Assembly (NCBI GenBank): GCA_027013095.1
Contig: JALUYI010000020.1
Span: 1-64,000, forward strand
From: Paracoccaceae bacterium
Lineage (GTDB): Bacteria > Pseudomonadota > Alphaproteobacteria > Rhodobacterales > Rhodobacteraceae
Length of the DNA: 64,000 nt
Direction of reading: 5' to 3'
The position numbers and the translations under genes are program-made. Shown here piece after piece: positions 36,601 through 45,429 of this stretch; within the stretch, counting starts at the first letter, position 1, and each line of letters starts with the position of its first letter. The notes under the pieces were generated by a model that had not been told where the DNA came from, searched no databases, and saw only the letters and a list, made by a program, of their open reading frames with translations.

Positions 36601-37545
36601 ATGGAAAATATCGCAACCAACCTGAATCTCCTGACCAGTCTCGCCCCCATGATCAATATCGAACTGATCGCCAACGGCCTTTTGGTCGGCGCGATTTTCG
36701 CCCTGATCGCCTATGGGTTGGCGCTGGTGTGGGGGGTGATGAACATCATCAACGTGGCGCAGGGGGCGTTCGTCATTCTGGGCGGCTATGTCTCTTATTA
36801 TTTTGTCATCGCCATGACGCCCGTGGCCCCCTCGATGCCAAAGATCGTCTGGATCCTCATTTCCATGCCCCTTGCCGCCGCTGCGGTGGCGCTGTTTTCA
36901 TGGGTGGTGTTCCGATTGGTCGTGCAGCGCATTCTGGAAAAGGACCTGTTCATCTCGCTGCTGGCGACATTCGGGGTCGAGCTGGTCATGCAACAGACAA
37001 TGAACCAGATCTTTTCCGCCGAAGAGCGCGCAGTCGATGCGCAGTTGCCGACATTTGCGTTTTTCGATTACGCCGTTAACATCCCCGGCTCACGAGCCCT
37101 TGGGGCGCTGCTGGGGGTGGGCGTTGCCATTCTTATCGTGCTTTTGGTGCGCTACTCACGCTTTGGCCGCGCGATCCGGGCCACGGCGCAAAACGCGCAG
37201 GCCGCGCGGATCATGGGGATCGATACCAACCGGGTCTATGCGATGACATTTGCCCTGAACGGGGCGATCTGCGGGGTCGCGGGCTCGATCGTTTCCTTTG
37301 TCTATGTGCTGCATCCTTTTCAGGGGTTCATCTATACGCTGCGCAGCTTTGCCATCGTCATTCTGGCGGGTGTCGGCAATATCGTCGGGGTGATTTTCGC
37401 CGCCTTCGGCCTTGGCGTTTACGAGAATTACTCGGGCTTTGTACTGGGGCCCGAATTCCAGAACGGCATGGTGTTCATCATTGTGCCGGTGACCTTGCTG
37501 GTGCGGGCCTATCTGATGCGCCGCAAACGCCAGTATTTGAAATAA
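36601..37545 (+). CDS. Branched-chain amino acid-type ABC permease (LivH family)
   Basis: A 314-residue inner-membrane permease with about eight helices. The block LIANGLLVGAIFALIAYGLALVWGVMNIINVAQGAF is the classical LivH start, RAIRATAQNAQAARIMGIDTNRVY is the cytoplasmic EAA-like loop that contacts the ATPases, and the C-terminal ILAGVGNIVGVIFAAFGLG follows. The N-terminus is about 15 residues longer than the core. It pairs with the LivM-type gene 12 bases on. Confidence 0.93.
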   Translation: MENIATNLNLLTSLAPMINIELIANGLLVGAIFALIAYGLALVWGVMNIINVAQGAFVILGGYVSYYFVIAMTPVAPSMPKIVWILISMPLAAAAVALFSWVVFRLVVQRILEKDLFISLLATFGVELVMQQTMNQIFSAEERAVDAQLPTFAFFDYAVNIPGSRALGALLGVGVAILIVLLVRYSRFGRAIRATAQNAQAARIMGIDTNRVYAMTFALNGAICGVAGSIVSFVYVLHPFQGFIYTLRSFAIVILAGVGNIVGVIFAAFGLGVYENYSGFVLGPEFQNGMVFIIVPVTLLVRAYLMRRKRQYLK

Positions 37546-37557
37546 GGGGCCGGGGTG

Positions 37558-38601
37558 ATGAACAATAAATCTGCATCGCAATGGGTTTGGGCGCTGCTGG
37601 CACTGGCACTGGCGCTGGCGGCCCCGTTCCTGCTGCCCCATAATATGGCGCAGTTGATCGACCTGATGGTGTTCATTTTGATCGCGCTGGGCTGGGACAT
37701 GCTGGGCGGTCAGATGGGCTATAACTCATTTGGCAATATCCTGTTTTTCGGGGTCGGCATGTATCTGGTCGCCTCGACGCAGGTGATCATGGGGGGCTAT
37801 TCGCTGGCCGAATACAACTCGGCCAAGGGCGGAAATCTGGAATCCTTTACTCTGACCTCCTCGACCTTTGTCATCTCGCTATTGGTCGGGCTGCTGCTGG
37901 CGGCGATCCTGAATTTCGTCATTGGTCTGATCGTCGGCAAACAGTTGCTCCAGACGCGCGGCCATTATTTCGCGGTGGCGACGCTGGGTCTCGGGGTGGC
38001 GGCGGGTGAGTTTGCCGGCACCATTGATGCGCTGGGCGGCGGTTCGGGGATGAACTTTGTGCAGCCGCCGGCCGGTGTTCATCTGGCCAGCCTGCTTTAT
38101 TATCTGGGGCTGGGCGTGGTCGTCATCTTTTTCCTGTTTCTGGTCTGGCTGCATCGAACCCGCTTTGGCTTTGTGATGAACGCGATCCGCGACAACGAGG
38201 ACAAGGCCGAGGCGATGGGTCTGCCCACGGCCCGGGTCAAGGCCATTTCATGGGCGGTTGCGGCTGTCTTTACCGCCATCGCCGGCGGGCTGTATGGCGC
38301 TGGCAAGAATTTCATCGACCCCACCGAGGTCGCCTTTTCGCTGCCCACCATCGGCGTCTGGATGCTGTTGATGCCGCTTATTGGTGGCAAGGGAACGCTG
38401 TGGGGGCCGATCATCGGCGCGGTGATCTTTCAGCTGCTGAAAGAGCTGTTCTGGACCTATCTTTTCGGCTGGCAACGGGTTGCACTGGGCCTTTTGATCG
38501 TGATCATCGTGGTATTTTTCCCGGACGGTGTGATGGGCGGGCTGAAATATCTACGGGCGCGCGTGGGACGCTCGGGCGCAACGGATGGAGCCAGATCATG
38601 A
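37558..38601 (+). CDS. Branched-chain amino acid-type ABC permease (LivM family)
   Basis: A 347-residue permease partner with about nine helices. LIALGWDMLGGQMGYNSFGN is the LivM signature near residue 45, and RFGFVMNAIRDNEDKAEAMGLPT is the coupling loop. An ATG at 37558 is preferred over the GTG one codon earlier. The stop overlaps the next gene's ATG (ATGA), so it is coupled to the first ATPase. Confidence 0.93.
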   Translation: MNNKSASQWVWALLALALALAAPFLLPHNMAQLIDLMVFILIALGWDMLGGQMGYNSFGNILFFGVGMYLVASTQVIMGGYSLAEYNSAKGGNLESFTLTSSTFVISLLVGLLLAAILNFVIGLIVGKQLLQTRGHYFAVATLGLGVAAGEFAGTIDALGGGSGMNFVQPPAGVHLASLLYYLGLGVVVIFFLFLVWLHRTRFGFVMNAIRDNEDKAEAMGLPTARVKAISWAVAAVFTAIAGGLYGAGKNFIDPTEVAFSLPTIGVWMLLMPLIGGKGTLWGPIIGAVIFQLLKELFWTYLFGWQRVALGLLIVIIVVFFPDGVMGGLKYLRARVGRSGATDGARS

Positions 38602-39341
38602 CCGAGATTCTTCTGGACGTAAAAGGCGTTTCCAAGCGCTTTGGCGGCATCTACGCCAATCAGGACGTTTCGCTGCAGGTTCCACGCGGCGCAATTATCG
38701 GGCTGATCGGCCCCAATGGCTCGGGGAAATCGACACTGTTCGGTTCAATCTGCGGATATCACCCGATTGATGCGGGCTCGATCATGTATGAGGGGCACGA
38801 GCTAAAGCACCTGCGCACCGGCGAGATCGCCCGCCTTGGCCTCGTGCGTACCTTTCAGCAGACCCATGTCTATGACGAGATGGACTGCGTGAAAAACATG
38901 CTGATCTCGCGACCCATGCGCAAGGGCGACATCCGAACCCTGCTGCATGAGCCGACGGCGGCGGATCGCGAGCGCGCCGATGAACTGCTGGAATTCGTCG
39001 GCCTTGCCTCAAAACGCGACCTTCTGGCGGGCTCACTGTCCTTTGGGCAGCAAAAGCTGCTGGAATTCGCCATGGCCCTGATGAATGAGCCGGACCTGCT
39101 GCTGCTGGACGAACCCACGGCGGGGATCAACCCAACCCTGATCAACGGGCTGATCGACCGGCTGCGTCAGGCCAACGAAAGATTTGGCGTGACCCTGTTC
39201 GTGATCGAACACAACATGCGCGTGATGATGAATCTGGCCAGCCAGATCAACGTGTTGGCCGGCGGACGTCTGATAGCCAGTGGACCGCCCAAGGAAATCC
39301 AGAACGATCCGCGCGTCATCGAAGCATATCTCGGGGGATAA
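38598..39341 (+). CDS. Branched-chain amino acid-type ABC ATPase (LivG family)
   Basis: A 247-residue nucleotide-binding subunit. Walker A is GPNGSGKST, the LivG-type insert is RTFQQTHVYDEMD, the signature is LAGSLSFGQQKLLE, and Walker B is LLLLDEPTAGINP with the switch His in VTLFVIEHNM. The signature starts LSFGQ rather than LSGGQ. It is coupled to LivM by a 4-base overlap and sits 3 bases before the LivF-type gene. Confidence 0.94.
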   Translation: MTEILLDVKGVSKRFGGIYANQDVSLQVPRGAIIGLIGPNGSGKSTLFGSICGYHPIDAGSIMYEGHELKHLRTGEIARLGLVRTFQQTHVYDEMDCVKNMLISRPMRKGDIRTLLHEPTAADRERADELLEFVGLASKRDLLAGSLSFGQQKLLEFAMALMNEPDLLLLDEPTAGINPTLINGLIDRLRQANERFGVTLFVIEHNMRVMMNLASQINVLAGGRLIASGPPKEIQNDPRVIEAYLGG

Positions 39342-39344
39342 AGC

Positions 39345-40202
39345 ATGTCGGGAAAGAAACAGATTTCTGGCTATCATCAGGGCAGCGTCGATACGGTCCT
39401 TTCGGTGGATGCCGTCACCCGCGAGGCCGAGGCGCTGGCCGAGGAGCGCCCGGACCGTGCCGCCCTTTGGGCCTTGGCGGATGACGCGCCGCTGGTGACG
39501 ATTGAAAATCTGGTGGCCGGCTATGGGGCGATGGAAATTCTGCACGGCGTCGATCTGGCGGTGGGCCGGGGGCAGTCGCTGTGCCTGATCGGCCCGAACG
39601 GGGCGGGCAAATCGACGATCCTGCATTCGATCTATGGGTTTACCACGATCAGCGCCGGCACGATCAGCATCGGCGGGCGCGACGTGACCCGGGAAAAGCC
39701 GAACCGAAAGCTGTCCCACTCGGGCGTCGCCTATATCCTGCAGGACAACTCGGTCTTTCCGGATATGACCGTGCGCGAGAACCTTCTGATGGGCGGCTAT
39801 CTGATGGAGTCCCCGCAGCTGGCGGCACAAAAGGCCGATCAGGTGCTGGAAAAATACGAGCGTCTGGCGGCGCGGGCCAACCAGCCCGCCCGGGTGCTGT
39901 CGGGGGGTGAGCGGCGCCTTCTGGAGATCAGCCGCGCGCTGGTAATGGATCCGCAGGTCCTGCTGGTGGATGAACCGTCAATCGGGCTGGAGCCACGCTT
40001 TATCGACATGGTGTTTGAAATTCTGACCGACCTGCAACATCGCGACGGCAAGACAATCATCATGGTCGAACAGAACGCCCGCAAGGGGCTGGAATTTGCC
40101 GATATCGGCTATGTTCTGGTCGCCGGGCAGGTCGCTATCGCCCAAAAGGGCGACGACCTGTTGGAAAACCCCGATGTGGGGCGGCTGTTTCTGGGCGGTT
40201 GA
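39345..40202 (+). CDS. Branched-chain amino acid-type ABC ATPase (LivF family) with N-terminal extension
   Basis: A 285-residue nucleotide-binding subunit, about 50 residues longer than typical LivF. The ATPase domain begins near residue 50 (LVTIENLVAGYGAMEILHGV), with Walker A GPNGAGKST, signature VLSGGERRLLE, Walker B LLVDEPSIGLEP and switch His replaced by Gln in MVEQNARKGL, as is normal for LivF. The extension (MSGKKQISGYHQGS then an acidic, Ala/Glu-rich helix) has no recognised function. The start is well supported by GGGGGAT upstream. Nine bases separate it from the convergent Hint gene. Confidence 0.93.
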   Translation: MSGKKQISGYHQGSVDTVLSVDAVTREAEALAEERPDRAALWALADDAPLVTIENLVAGYGAMEILHGVDLAVGRGQSLCLIGPNGAGKSTILHSIYGFTTISAGTISIGGRDVTREKPNRKLSHSGVAYILQDNSVFPDMTVRENLLMGGYLMESPQLAAQKADQVLEKYERLAARANQPARVLSGGERRLLEISRALVMDPQVLLVDEPSIGLEPRFIDMVFEILTDLQHRDGKTIIMVEQNARKGLEFADIGYVLVAGQVAIAQKGDDLLENPDVGRLFLGG

Positions 40203-40211
40203 CGCGGGACG

Positions 40212-41114
40212 TCATCCCACACGCAGCACTTCGGCCTCGAACCCTTTCAAGATCGGGCGGGCGGTGGCGCCAAAGCTGTCGAGATCTCCGTCAAGATGGG
40301 CGAAAAGACGCCGCAGGTGGGACCGCATCTCAAATGACATCACCGAGACGCCAAAGGTGCCGGGATGATAGCTTTCGGTTTCAAGGCCATTGGCCCGGAT
40401 GATCTGGTGTGAGTCCAGCATGACGTTGAAAAACTCCAGATCGGGCGCCGGCGACAGGCCGAAAATGGCCTCTTCATCGAGGATGTCCAATGCCGGGGCC
40501 AGCGTCTCGGATGAGCCGAACAGGGCGGCGCAGCTCGGGTGGTTGCTGAGCAGGCGGAACCGGGACGAGACGAGCAGATCCTGCATTGGGCGCATCTCGC
40601 CCAAGGCGTCGGCCTTGATCCGTATCGCCCGGCGCGGCTGTTCGGGCCGCTCTCTGGCAAGCGGCGGAAAGGTGCACGAGCCGATCCAGCGCAATACCTG
40701 ATCTCCGTTGTCGCGGGTGCGGATCATGTCGCCGGGCCTGAGGTCTTCGATCGCAGTCTCGCCGGAGGGGGTGGCGATCAGGGTGCCGCGGGCGAAATTG
40801 GCGCATATGTCTTCGAGAAACAGGTCGCGCTCGGCCATGTGCTCGAATTCTGAGATCTGCCCGTCGGGCATCAGCGCCGCGACGTGAAAACAGTGCCGCT
40901 CACGCCGTGTTTCGGTGCTGCGATCATGTCGCGCGCGAAACGTGTTGAGATGACTTTTCTTGAGGTCGAGGGCCTTGCTGCTGACGGCCTTGACGTTGAG
41001 GGGCGCCCGGGCTGATCGCCCTGAAATGCCCCCGGAAATGCGTCCTGAAATGCCCCGCGGGATACCCTCGGAACCACCTGCGAAACCGCCATTGTGTCGA
41101 GAAGAATAAGCCAT
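40212..41114 (-). CDS. Hint domain-containing protein
   Basis: A 300-residue protein of the Hint (hedgehog/intein) domain group frequent in Rhodobacterales. FARGTLIATPSGETAIEDLR begins the Hint domain near residue 112, and the following PGDMIRTRDNG and VLRWIG are standard; the rest matches the companion region with LLVSSRFRLLSNHP. The N-terminus has a short Gly/Ser/Arg repeat (GISGRISGGISGRS) and a basic segment. Cleavage or a processing role is unproven, because the usual C-terminal His-Asn of inteins is not seen. The start MAYSSRHNGG is at 41114. Confidence 0.83.
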   Translation of the reverse strand: MAYSSRHNGGFAGGSEGIPRGISGRISGGISGRSARAPLNVKAVSSKALDLKKSHLNTFRARHDRSTETRRERHCFHVAALMPDGQISEFEHMAERDLFLEDICANFARGTLIATPSGETAIEDLRPGDMIRTRDNGDQVLRWIGSCTFPPLARERPEQPRRAIRIKADALGEMRPMQDLLVSSRFRLLSNHPSCAALFGSSETLAPALDILDEEAIFGLSPAPDLEFFNVMLDSHQIIRANGLETESYHPGTFGVSVMSFEMRSHLRRLFAHLDGDLDSFGATARPILKGFEAEVLRVG

Positions 41115-41416
41115 GCGTTCAGTCCTTTTTTCGGTCCTGAGTGCACGCCCACATCTACCCCACCATAGTGTAGATGAACACGAGTGTCGCCACATCCGTG
41201 GCCTTGATTGCTGGGAACAATATAGCCGAAAAAAACCCAATAAGTCAAATGCATAGAAGATTTTGCACCCAGCGCGAACAATCAGTTTTCCAGTGTTTCA
41301 TTGTTTCCCGCGACACCGCTCTCCCGGTTTTTGAAACGCGCCGTCTATTGCACCGCTCCAAGGTTTCATGCGACAGTGCCCGAGCTTTGTTTCACAGCGA
41401 GAATTTCGGACCGGAC
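41115..41416. other. Divergent Hint/sulfotransferase spacer
   Basis: This 302-base spacer holds no supported gene; an open plus-strand frame from 41174 is only an upstream extension of the sulfotransferase. It is AT-richer than its surroundings. CATCTAC (41152-41158) and GTAGATG (41170-41176) form an inverted repeat. The hexamer GTTTCA or its complement recurs four times between about 41296 and 41394. Both promoters must lie here, but no clear consensus pair was found. Confidence 0.5.
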
Positions 41417-42214
41417 ATGAGCGCGCAAACCGCCAATATGATCAGTAATTTCAATTCCTTGGCACGATTCAACTTTATTGCCGGCCTGCCACGCTCGGGG
41501 GTCTCGGTTCTGGTTGCCCTGCTGAACCAGAATCCGGGCATTTCGGCGCGATTGTCCACGTCTGCGGAAACATTGTTTCGAAAAACGCTGCAACGCCTCT
41601 CGGAGGGGGGCGAGGATGCCGATTTGCTGGATGACGGGCAGAAAATCGCCCTTTTGCGCGCGGTGTTGGATTCGGTCTATCACGACCGCTCGAACGGGGC
41701 GATTGTCTTTGACGCCAACCGCGATTGGCTGCGCCATATCGAGACGCTGGTGCGGCTCTATCCGCTCTGCCGTTTTGTCATCTGCCTGCGTAACCCGGCG
41801 GCAATCGTCAATTCGTTGCTGGCCAGCGAGGGGGCGCAGCCCGAGGATCCGGGCCTGACGGCGCGTCTCGACGCCCTCAGCGGCCCCACATCCGAGCTGA
41901 GCGGCGCGCTTGCCTTGCTGCGCGAGGCATTAAGCAGCCCCCATGCCGAGCGCATCCTGATTCTGGATTACGACCGTCTGGCTGACGACCCCGAAGAGGC
42001 GCTGGATGTGTTGTATGATTTCATGCGCATCCCCCCGTTTCACCACGATTATCAAGAGATCGGTGGAACGATTGCCGGCGTCAACGGCCCGGTGATCCGT
42101 GCATCGGGGCGCACCATTTTGCAAATGCGCAGCGTCTTGCAGCTGTCAGGCCGTGCCTTTTGGCGAAACCTGCGGCGCACCGAGGCAACGATGCTGCTGG
42201 GGCGCGCGCGGTAA
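41417..42214 (+). CDS. Sulfotransferase family protein
   Basis: A 265-residue enzyme of the PAPS-dependent sulfotransferase group. The 5'-phosphosulfate loop is FIAGLPRSGVSVLVALLNQN near residue 18, and the 3'-phosphate block is FVICLRNPAAIVNSLL with RILILDYDRLADDPEEALD later. Bacterial relatives modify carbohydrates, lipids or small metabolites. The start MSAQTANMIS at 41417 was chosen because the residues before it do not resemble the family. No strong ribosome-binding site precedes it. The target is unknown; the divergent neighbour is the Hint protein. Confidence 0.85.
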   Translation: MSAQTANMISNFNSLARFNFIAGLPRSGVSVLVALLNQNPGISARLSTSAETLFRKTLQRLSEGGEDADLLDDGQKIALLRAVLDSVYHDRSNGAIVFDANRDWLRHIETLVRLYPLCRFVICLRNPAAIVNSLLASEGAQPEDPGLTARLDALSGPTSELSGALALLREALSSPHAERILILDYDRLADDPEEALDVLYDFMRIPPFHHDYQEIGGTIAGVNGPVIRASGRTILQMRSVLQLSGRAFWRNLRRTEATMLLGRAR

Positions 42215-42245
42215 TTTTCCCGGGGTGCGCGGGGCCAACGGTTGG

Positions 42246-42398
42246 TCAGGCGCGCCGGGGTAGGGCGGCGGTGATGCTGTCGGGCAGATGTCGGCGCCAC
42301 GCCCGGCGGTCCGCGCCACGTTCCCACGGCAAGGTCACCTGCAAGGCGTCGGCTTCCTCGAATACCCATCTCATCCAACGTCGTTTGATCCGCATCAT
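42246..42398 (-). CDS. Small basic protein, 50 residues, hypothetical
   Basis: An open frame starting MMRIKRRWMRWVFEEADAL, with GGAG about 6 bases upstream of the ATG, encodes a basic, Arg/Trp-rich protein containing LPWERGADRRAWRRHLP. Short proteins with a basic head, an EEA segment and a PWxRG motif recur in Rhodobacterales as I recall them, which supports coding. No function can be proposed. The rest of the 42215-42541 interval shows nothing else. Confidence 0.5.
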   Translation of the reverse strand: MMRIKRRWMRWVFEEADALQVTLPWERGADRRAWRRHLPDSITAALPRRA

Positions 42399-42541
42399 TC
42401 TGCTCCGGTTCCCTTGGCCCTGCTGGCCTGATTGAGTCGTCTGCTGTTTCCAGACATCCCCCAATGTACCCCGGAATGAGGCCGCATCATGTCATTCGCG
42501 GGGAAATTGGGTGGCGCACGCGGGATGAACGGGTCAACGCC

Positions 42542-43300
42542 CTAAATCACGATTGCGCTGATCAGGCGCCCATAGTCCGGCTGCCCAAGGTGGGTGGCGC
42601 GACGGTAAGAATAAAAGCGCGCCGCGTCGCCATAGGTGCACAGCCCCAGCGCGCGAGCCCCCGCCAGCCCCGCGTTCTGCAGCCGAAACAGGCCAAAGCC
42701 GGTCAGATCAAAGCGCCATCGATCTCCGCTCGCAGGGGTGAAAAACCGGGCAAAGCCCTGATCCTCGTGACAGAACCGGTCGCGAAACTCGGGCCCGACC
42801 TCATAGGCCGACTGGCTAATGGCCGGACCGATCACCGCATGGATGTTCTGTCGTCTGGCGCCGCGCTCTTCCATCGCGGCGATTGTAGCCTCAAGGATAC
42901 CGGCCAAGGCCCCCTTCCATCCGGCATGGGCGGCGGCCACCACCCCGGCGTTTTGATCGGCAAAAAGCACCGGCTGGCAATCGGCGGTCAGGATGCCCAG
43001 CGCCAGCCCCGGAATATCCGTGACCATCGCATCGCACCTCGGCCGCTCACCAACAAATGGGGCGTGGACCTGCGCGACCTCGGCCGAATGAATCTGGCGA
43101 ACGCCCAGCAGATGGTCGTCGGGCACCCCCAGAGCGGCGGCCACAAGACGCCGGTTTGCGCGTACGACATCGCGCTGATCGTGCGAGCCCAGACCACAGT
43201 TCAGCCCCGCGAAAATGCCCGATGAGGCCCCCCCCCGCCGGGTAAAAAAACCGTGGCGAAAGGGCCCAAGCGTGTCATCGGTCAAGAATTCAATCGTCAT
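42542..43300 (-). CDS. pgeF: Polyphenol oxidase/laccase-domain protein PgeF (YfiH family)
   Basis: A 252-residue protein of the YfiH/Lacc1 family. E. coli YfiH helps quality control of peptidoglycan precursors, and relatives act as purine nucleoside phosphorylase/adenosine deaminase. Zinc/copper ligands are in the ILTADCQPVLFAD Cys, VVAAAHAGWKGALAGIL His and HAVIGPAISQSAYEVG regions, and FFTRRGGASSGIFAGLN is near the start. The ATG at 43300 overlaps the methyltransferase end by 11 bases; a TTG three codons earlier is the alternative start. It belongs to the minus-strand unit lgt-MidA-pgeF. Confidence 0.92.
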   Translation of the reverse strand: MTIEFLTDDTLGPFRHGFFTRRGGASSGIFAGLNCGLGSHDQRDVVRANRRLVAAALGVPDDHLLGVRQIHSAEVAQVHAPFVGERPRCDAMVTDIPGLALGILTADCQPVLFADQNAGVVAAAHAGWKGALAGILEATIAAMEERGARRQNIHAVIGPAISQSAYEVGPEFRDRFCHEDQGFARFFTPASGDRWRFDLTGFGLFRLQNAGLAGARALGLCTYGDAARFYSYRRATHLGQPDYGRLISAIVI

Positions 43301-44396
43301 TTTTTTCAAACCCCGGAGGTGGCGGACAGCCCGCAGAAGACAGGGCCAGCGCCTTGAACAGGCTCCCCATTTCTTCAGGGTGGGTCAAGCGCCGATGTGC
43401 CGCGATATGCGAGTGAAGCGCCGCGCCGTCCAGATGTTTTGCCAATTGGCGGGCGCGGGTGGTGATACCCAGACGCTCAAGCAGCACGCCCTGCGAAATG
43501 ACCGGGCTGAGGTTCAACCTTCCCTGTCGACCCTCGCCGACAGCGTCCAGTGCCGCGCGGATCAGGGCGCGAAAATCCACATGCGCAGTCAGGTCCGCAT
43601 TCCCCGGTGTGGCCAGAGGGTCAACCGGCCGGTGTGCCCGCACCGCCTGAAAGCTGTCGCCAAGGCCGCCTTCATGGCCGTAATCGATCACCACGGCAAG
43701 ACCGCCGTCGCTGCTGATCCGCCGGGCGATGGTGGCAATGATGGCTTCGGCGGCGGCGTTGACCTCGACGATCTCCCCCACCGGCACATCCGGCCAGCGC
43801 GCATCAAGAGCAGGCATCGGGGTCGGCGCGGCCAGCCCGAAGCACAGCGTATCATCGTCGGACAACCCGACCATCCGCTCTTGCCAACCGCCGGGCGCGC
43901 GGATGAACTGGCGCAGGGGCAGGGCGTCCAGAAATTCGTTGGCGATCAGAAACAGGGGGGCATGGGGGAGCTCATCAAGGCTGTTGTTCCAGCTGATATC
44001 AAACCCGCTCAGGCGCTGTTTCTGGATGGCACGCAGGCTGGCGCTGGCCTCGATCAGGTGAATGTCCGCGGCTGCCAAAAAGGCGGGCTGGGCACGCGCA
44101 ACCCGCAGGATATCGGCCATCAAGGTGCCACGCCCCGGCCCCGGCTCGACCAGAAGAAACGGCTTGGGCTGTCCGTGATCCTGCCACGCCTGAACCAGCA
44201 GCAGGCCCAGAAGCTCGCCAAACATCTGACTGATCTCGGGCGCGGTGGTGAAATCTCCGGCTGCTCCCAGCGGGTCTCGGGTCGTGTAATAGCCGTATTC
44301 AGGATGCAACAGGCACAGCGCCATGTAATCGGCCAGACGCAGCGGCCCGAACCGGGCGATCTCGGCCCGGATGACCTTGACCAGCGGCGTTGTCAT
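43290..44396 (-). CDS. Class I SAM-dependent methyltransferase, MidA/NDUFAF7 family
   Basis: A 368-residue SAM-dependent protein methyltransferase. The SAM loop is LVEPGPGRGTLMADILR near residue 88; GYYTTRDPLGAAGDFTTAPEI before it is the family hallmark, and NEFLDALPLRQF, DYGHEGGLGDSFQ and AHVDFRAL follow. Mitochondrial NDUFAF7 dimethylates an Arg of complex I subunit NDUFS2, so a role in complex I maturation is likely. It overlaps lgt by 4 bases and pgeF by 11 bases, a compact operon. Confidence 0.93.
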   Translation of the reverse strand: MTTPLVKVIRAEIARFGPLRLADYMALCLLHPEYGYYTTRDPLGAAGDFTTAPEISQMFGELLGLLLVQAWQDHGQPKPFLLVEPGPGRGTLMADILRVARAQPAFLAAADIHLIEASASLRAIQKQRLSGFDISWNNSLDELPHAPLFLIANEFLDALPLRQFIRAPGGWQERMVGLSDDDTLCFGLAAPTPMPALDARWPDVPVGEIVEVNAAAEAIIATIARRISSDGGLAVVIDYGHEGGLGDSFQAVRAHRPVDPLATPGNADLTAHVDFRALIRAALDAVGEGRQGRLNLSPVISQGVLLERLGITTRARQLAKHLDGAALHSHIAAHRRLTHPEEMGSLFKALALSSAGCPPPPGFEKNDD

Positions 44397-45304
44397 GCCG
44401 CCGCGGATTTGGGTCGTCGGGCCCACAGGATCAGGCCGATGCCAATCGCGATCATCGGCAACGAGAGGGTCTGCCCCATCGTCAGGCCCGGACTGTTGGG
44501 CAGATCGCCGAACCGGATCACGTGTCCCCACGGGTTGTCCGGCGTGGCAAATTGCGGGTCTGCCTGTCGGAACAGTTCGACGATGCTGCGCGCCAGTCCA
44601 TAGCCGAGAAAAAAGACCCCGGTCATCAGGCCCCGTGTTTTCAACCCGCGGCGCCGGTAAACCAGCCACAACATGACCACCCCCAAAAGCAACCCTTCCA
44701 GCCCGGCCTCATACAGCTGCGAGGGGTGGCGGGTGCAGACCCCGACCCAACCGTCGGGGCAAACCGAGGCGCGGCTCCCCGGAAAGGCCACCGCCCACGG
44801 GACATGGGTTGGCCGCCCCCACAGCTCGCCATTGATGAAATTCGCGATCCGTCCCAGAAACAGACCGATCGGCGCGACCACAGCAAAACTGTCGCCAATG
44901 CCTGCCACCGACAGCCCATGCCGGCGCGCATAGAGGACCCCGGCCGTGATCACCCCCAGAAAGCCGCCGTGAAATGACATGCCGCCGTGCCAGACCATGG
45001 GGATTTCCTGCGGGTTGGCCAGAAAATAGGCGGGCTCGTAAAACAGCACAAAGCCAAGGCGGCCGCCAAGGATCACGCCCAGGATCACCCAGGTCAGCAG
45101 ATCTTCGACCTGACGGTCCTTCAGGGGCGGGCCGTTTTCGGCCCAGAGCTGCGGGCGGCGAACCAGCGCAACCACGCCGCGCCAGGCCAGAACCAACCCG
45201 ACGATATAGGCCAGCGCATACCAGCGCAGTGCCAGCGTCAGCGGGCCGAGCGAAATCGAGAAAATTTCCGGCGAAATATCGGGGAAGGTGAAATAATGGG
45301 TCAC
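44393..45304 (-). CDS. lgt: Prolipoprotein diacylglyceryl transferase
   Basis: A 303-residue inner-membrane enzyme with about seven helices that adds diacylglycerol from phosphatidylglycerol to the lipobox Cys of lipoproteins. Signatures are MSFHGGFLGVITAGV (His), GRIANFINGELWGRPTHVPW (family signature) and GYGLARSIVELFR near the end. The length is normal. The start is GTG at 45304. It is the first gene of lgt-MidA-pgeF and is divergent from ubiK. Confidence 0.97.
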   Translation of the reverse strand: MTHYFTFPDISPEIFSISLGPLTLALRWYALAYIVGLVLAWRGVVALVRRPQLWAENGPPLKDRQVEDLLTWVILGVILGGRLGFVLFYEPAYFLANPQEIPMVWHGGMSFHGGFLGVITAGVLYARRHGLSVAGIGDSFAVVAPIGLFLGRIANFINGELWGRPTHVPWAVAFPGSRASVCPDGWVGVCTRHPSQLYEAGLEGLLLGVVMLWLVYRRRGLKTRGLMTGVFFLGYGLARSIVELFRQADPQFATPDNPWGHVIRFGDLPNSPGLTMGQTLSLPMIAIGIGLILWARRPKSAAA

Positions 45305-45429
45305 GGGCAGGTTCTTTCTCTAGGCTGCCCCCTCAATTCCGTTCGACGCCGAATATGTCAACCGCAACCTTGGCAAATCATCGTGAGCTTGCCATATAGG
45401 GGGCGCACAGCAGCCGGATGGAGGCAAAC

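Noticed and set aside
41152..41176. CATCTAC/GTAGATG inverted repeat as a specific operator
   Set aside because: Seven-base arms with an 11-base spacer are expected several times by chance in 64 kb; kept only as a remark on the spacer.
41174..41416. N-terminal extension of the sulfotransferase
   Set aside because: The extra 81 residues are Cys/Arg/Ser-rich without family resemblance and begin inside the shared promoter region.
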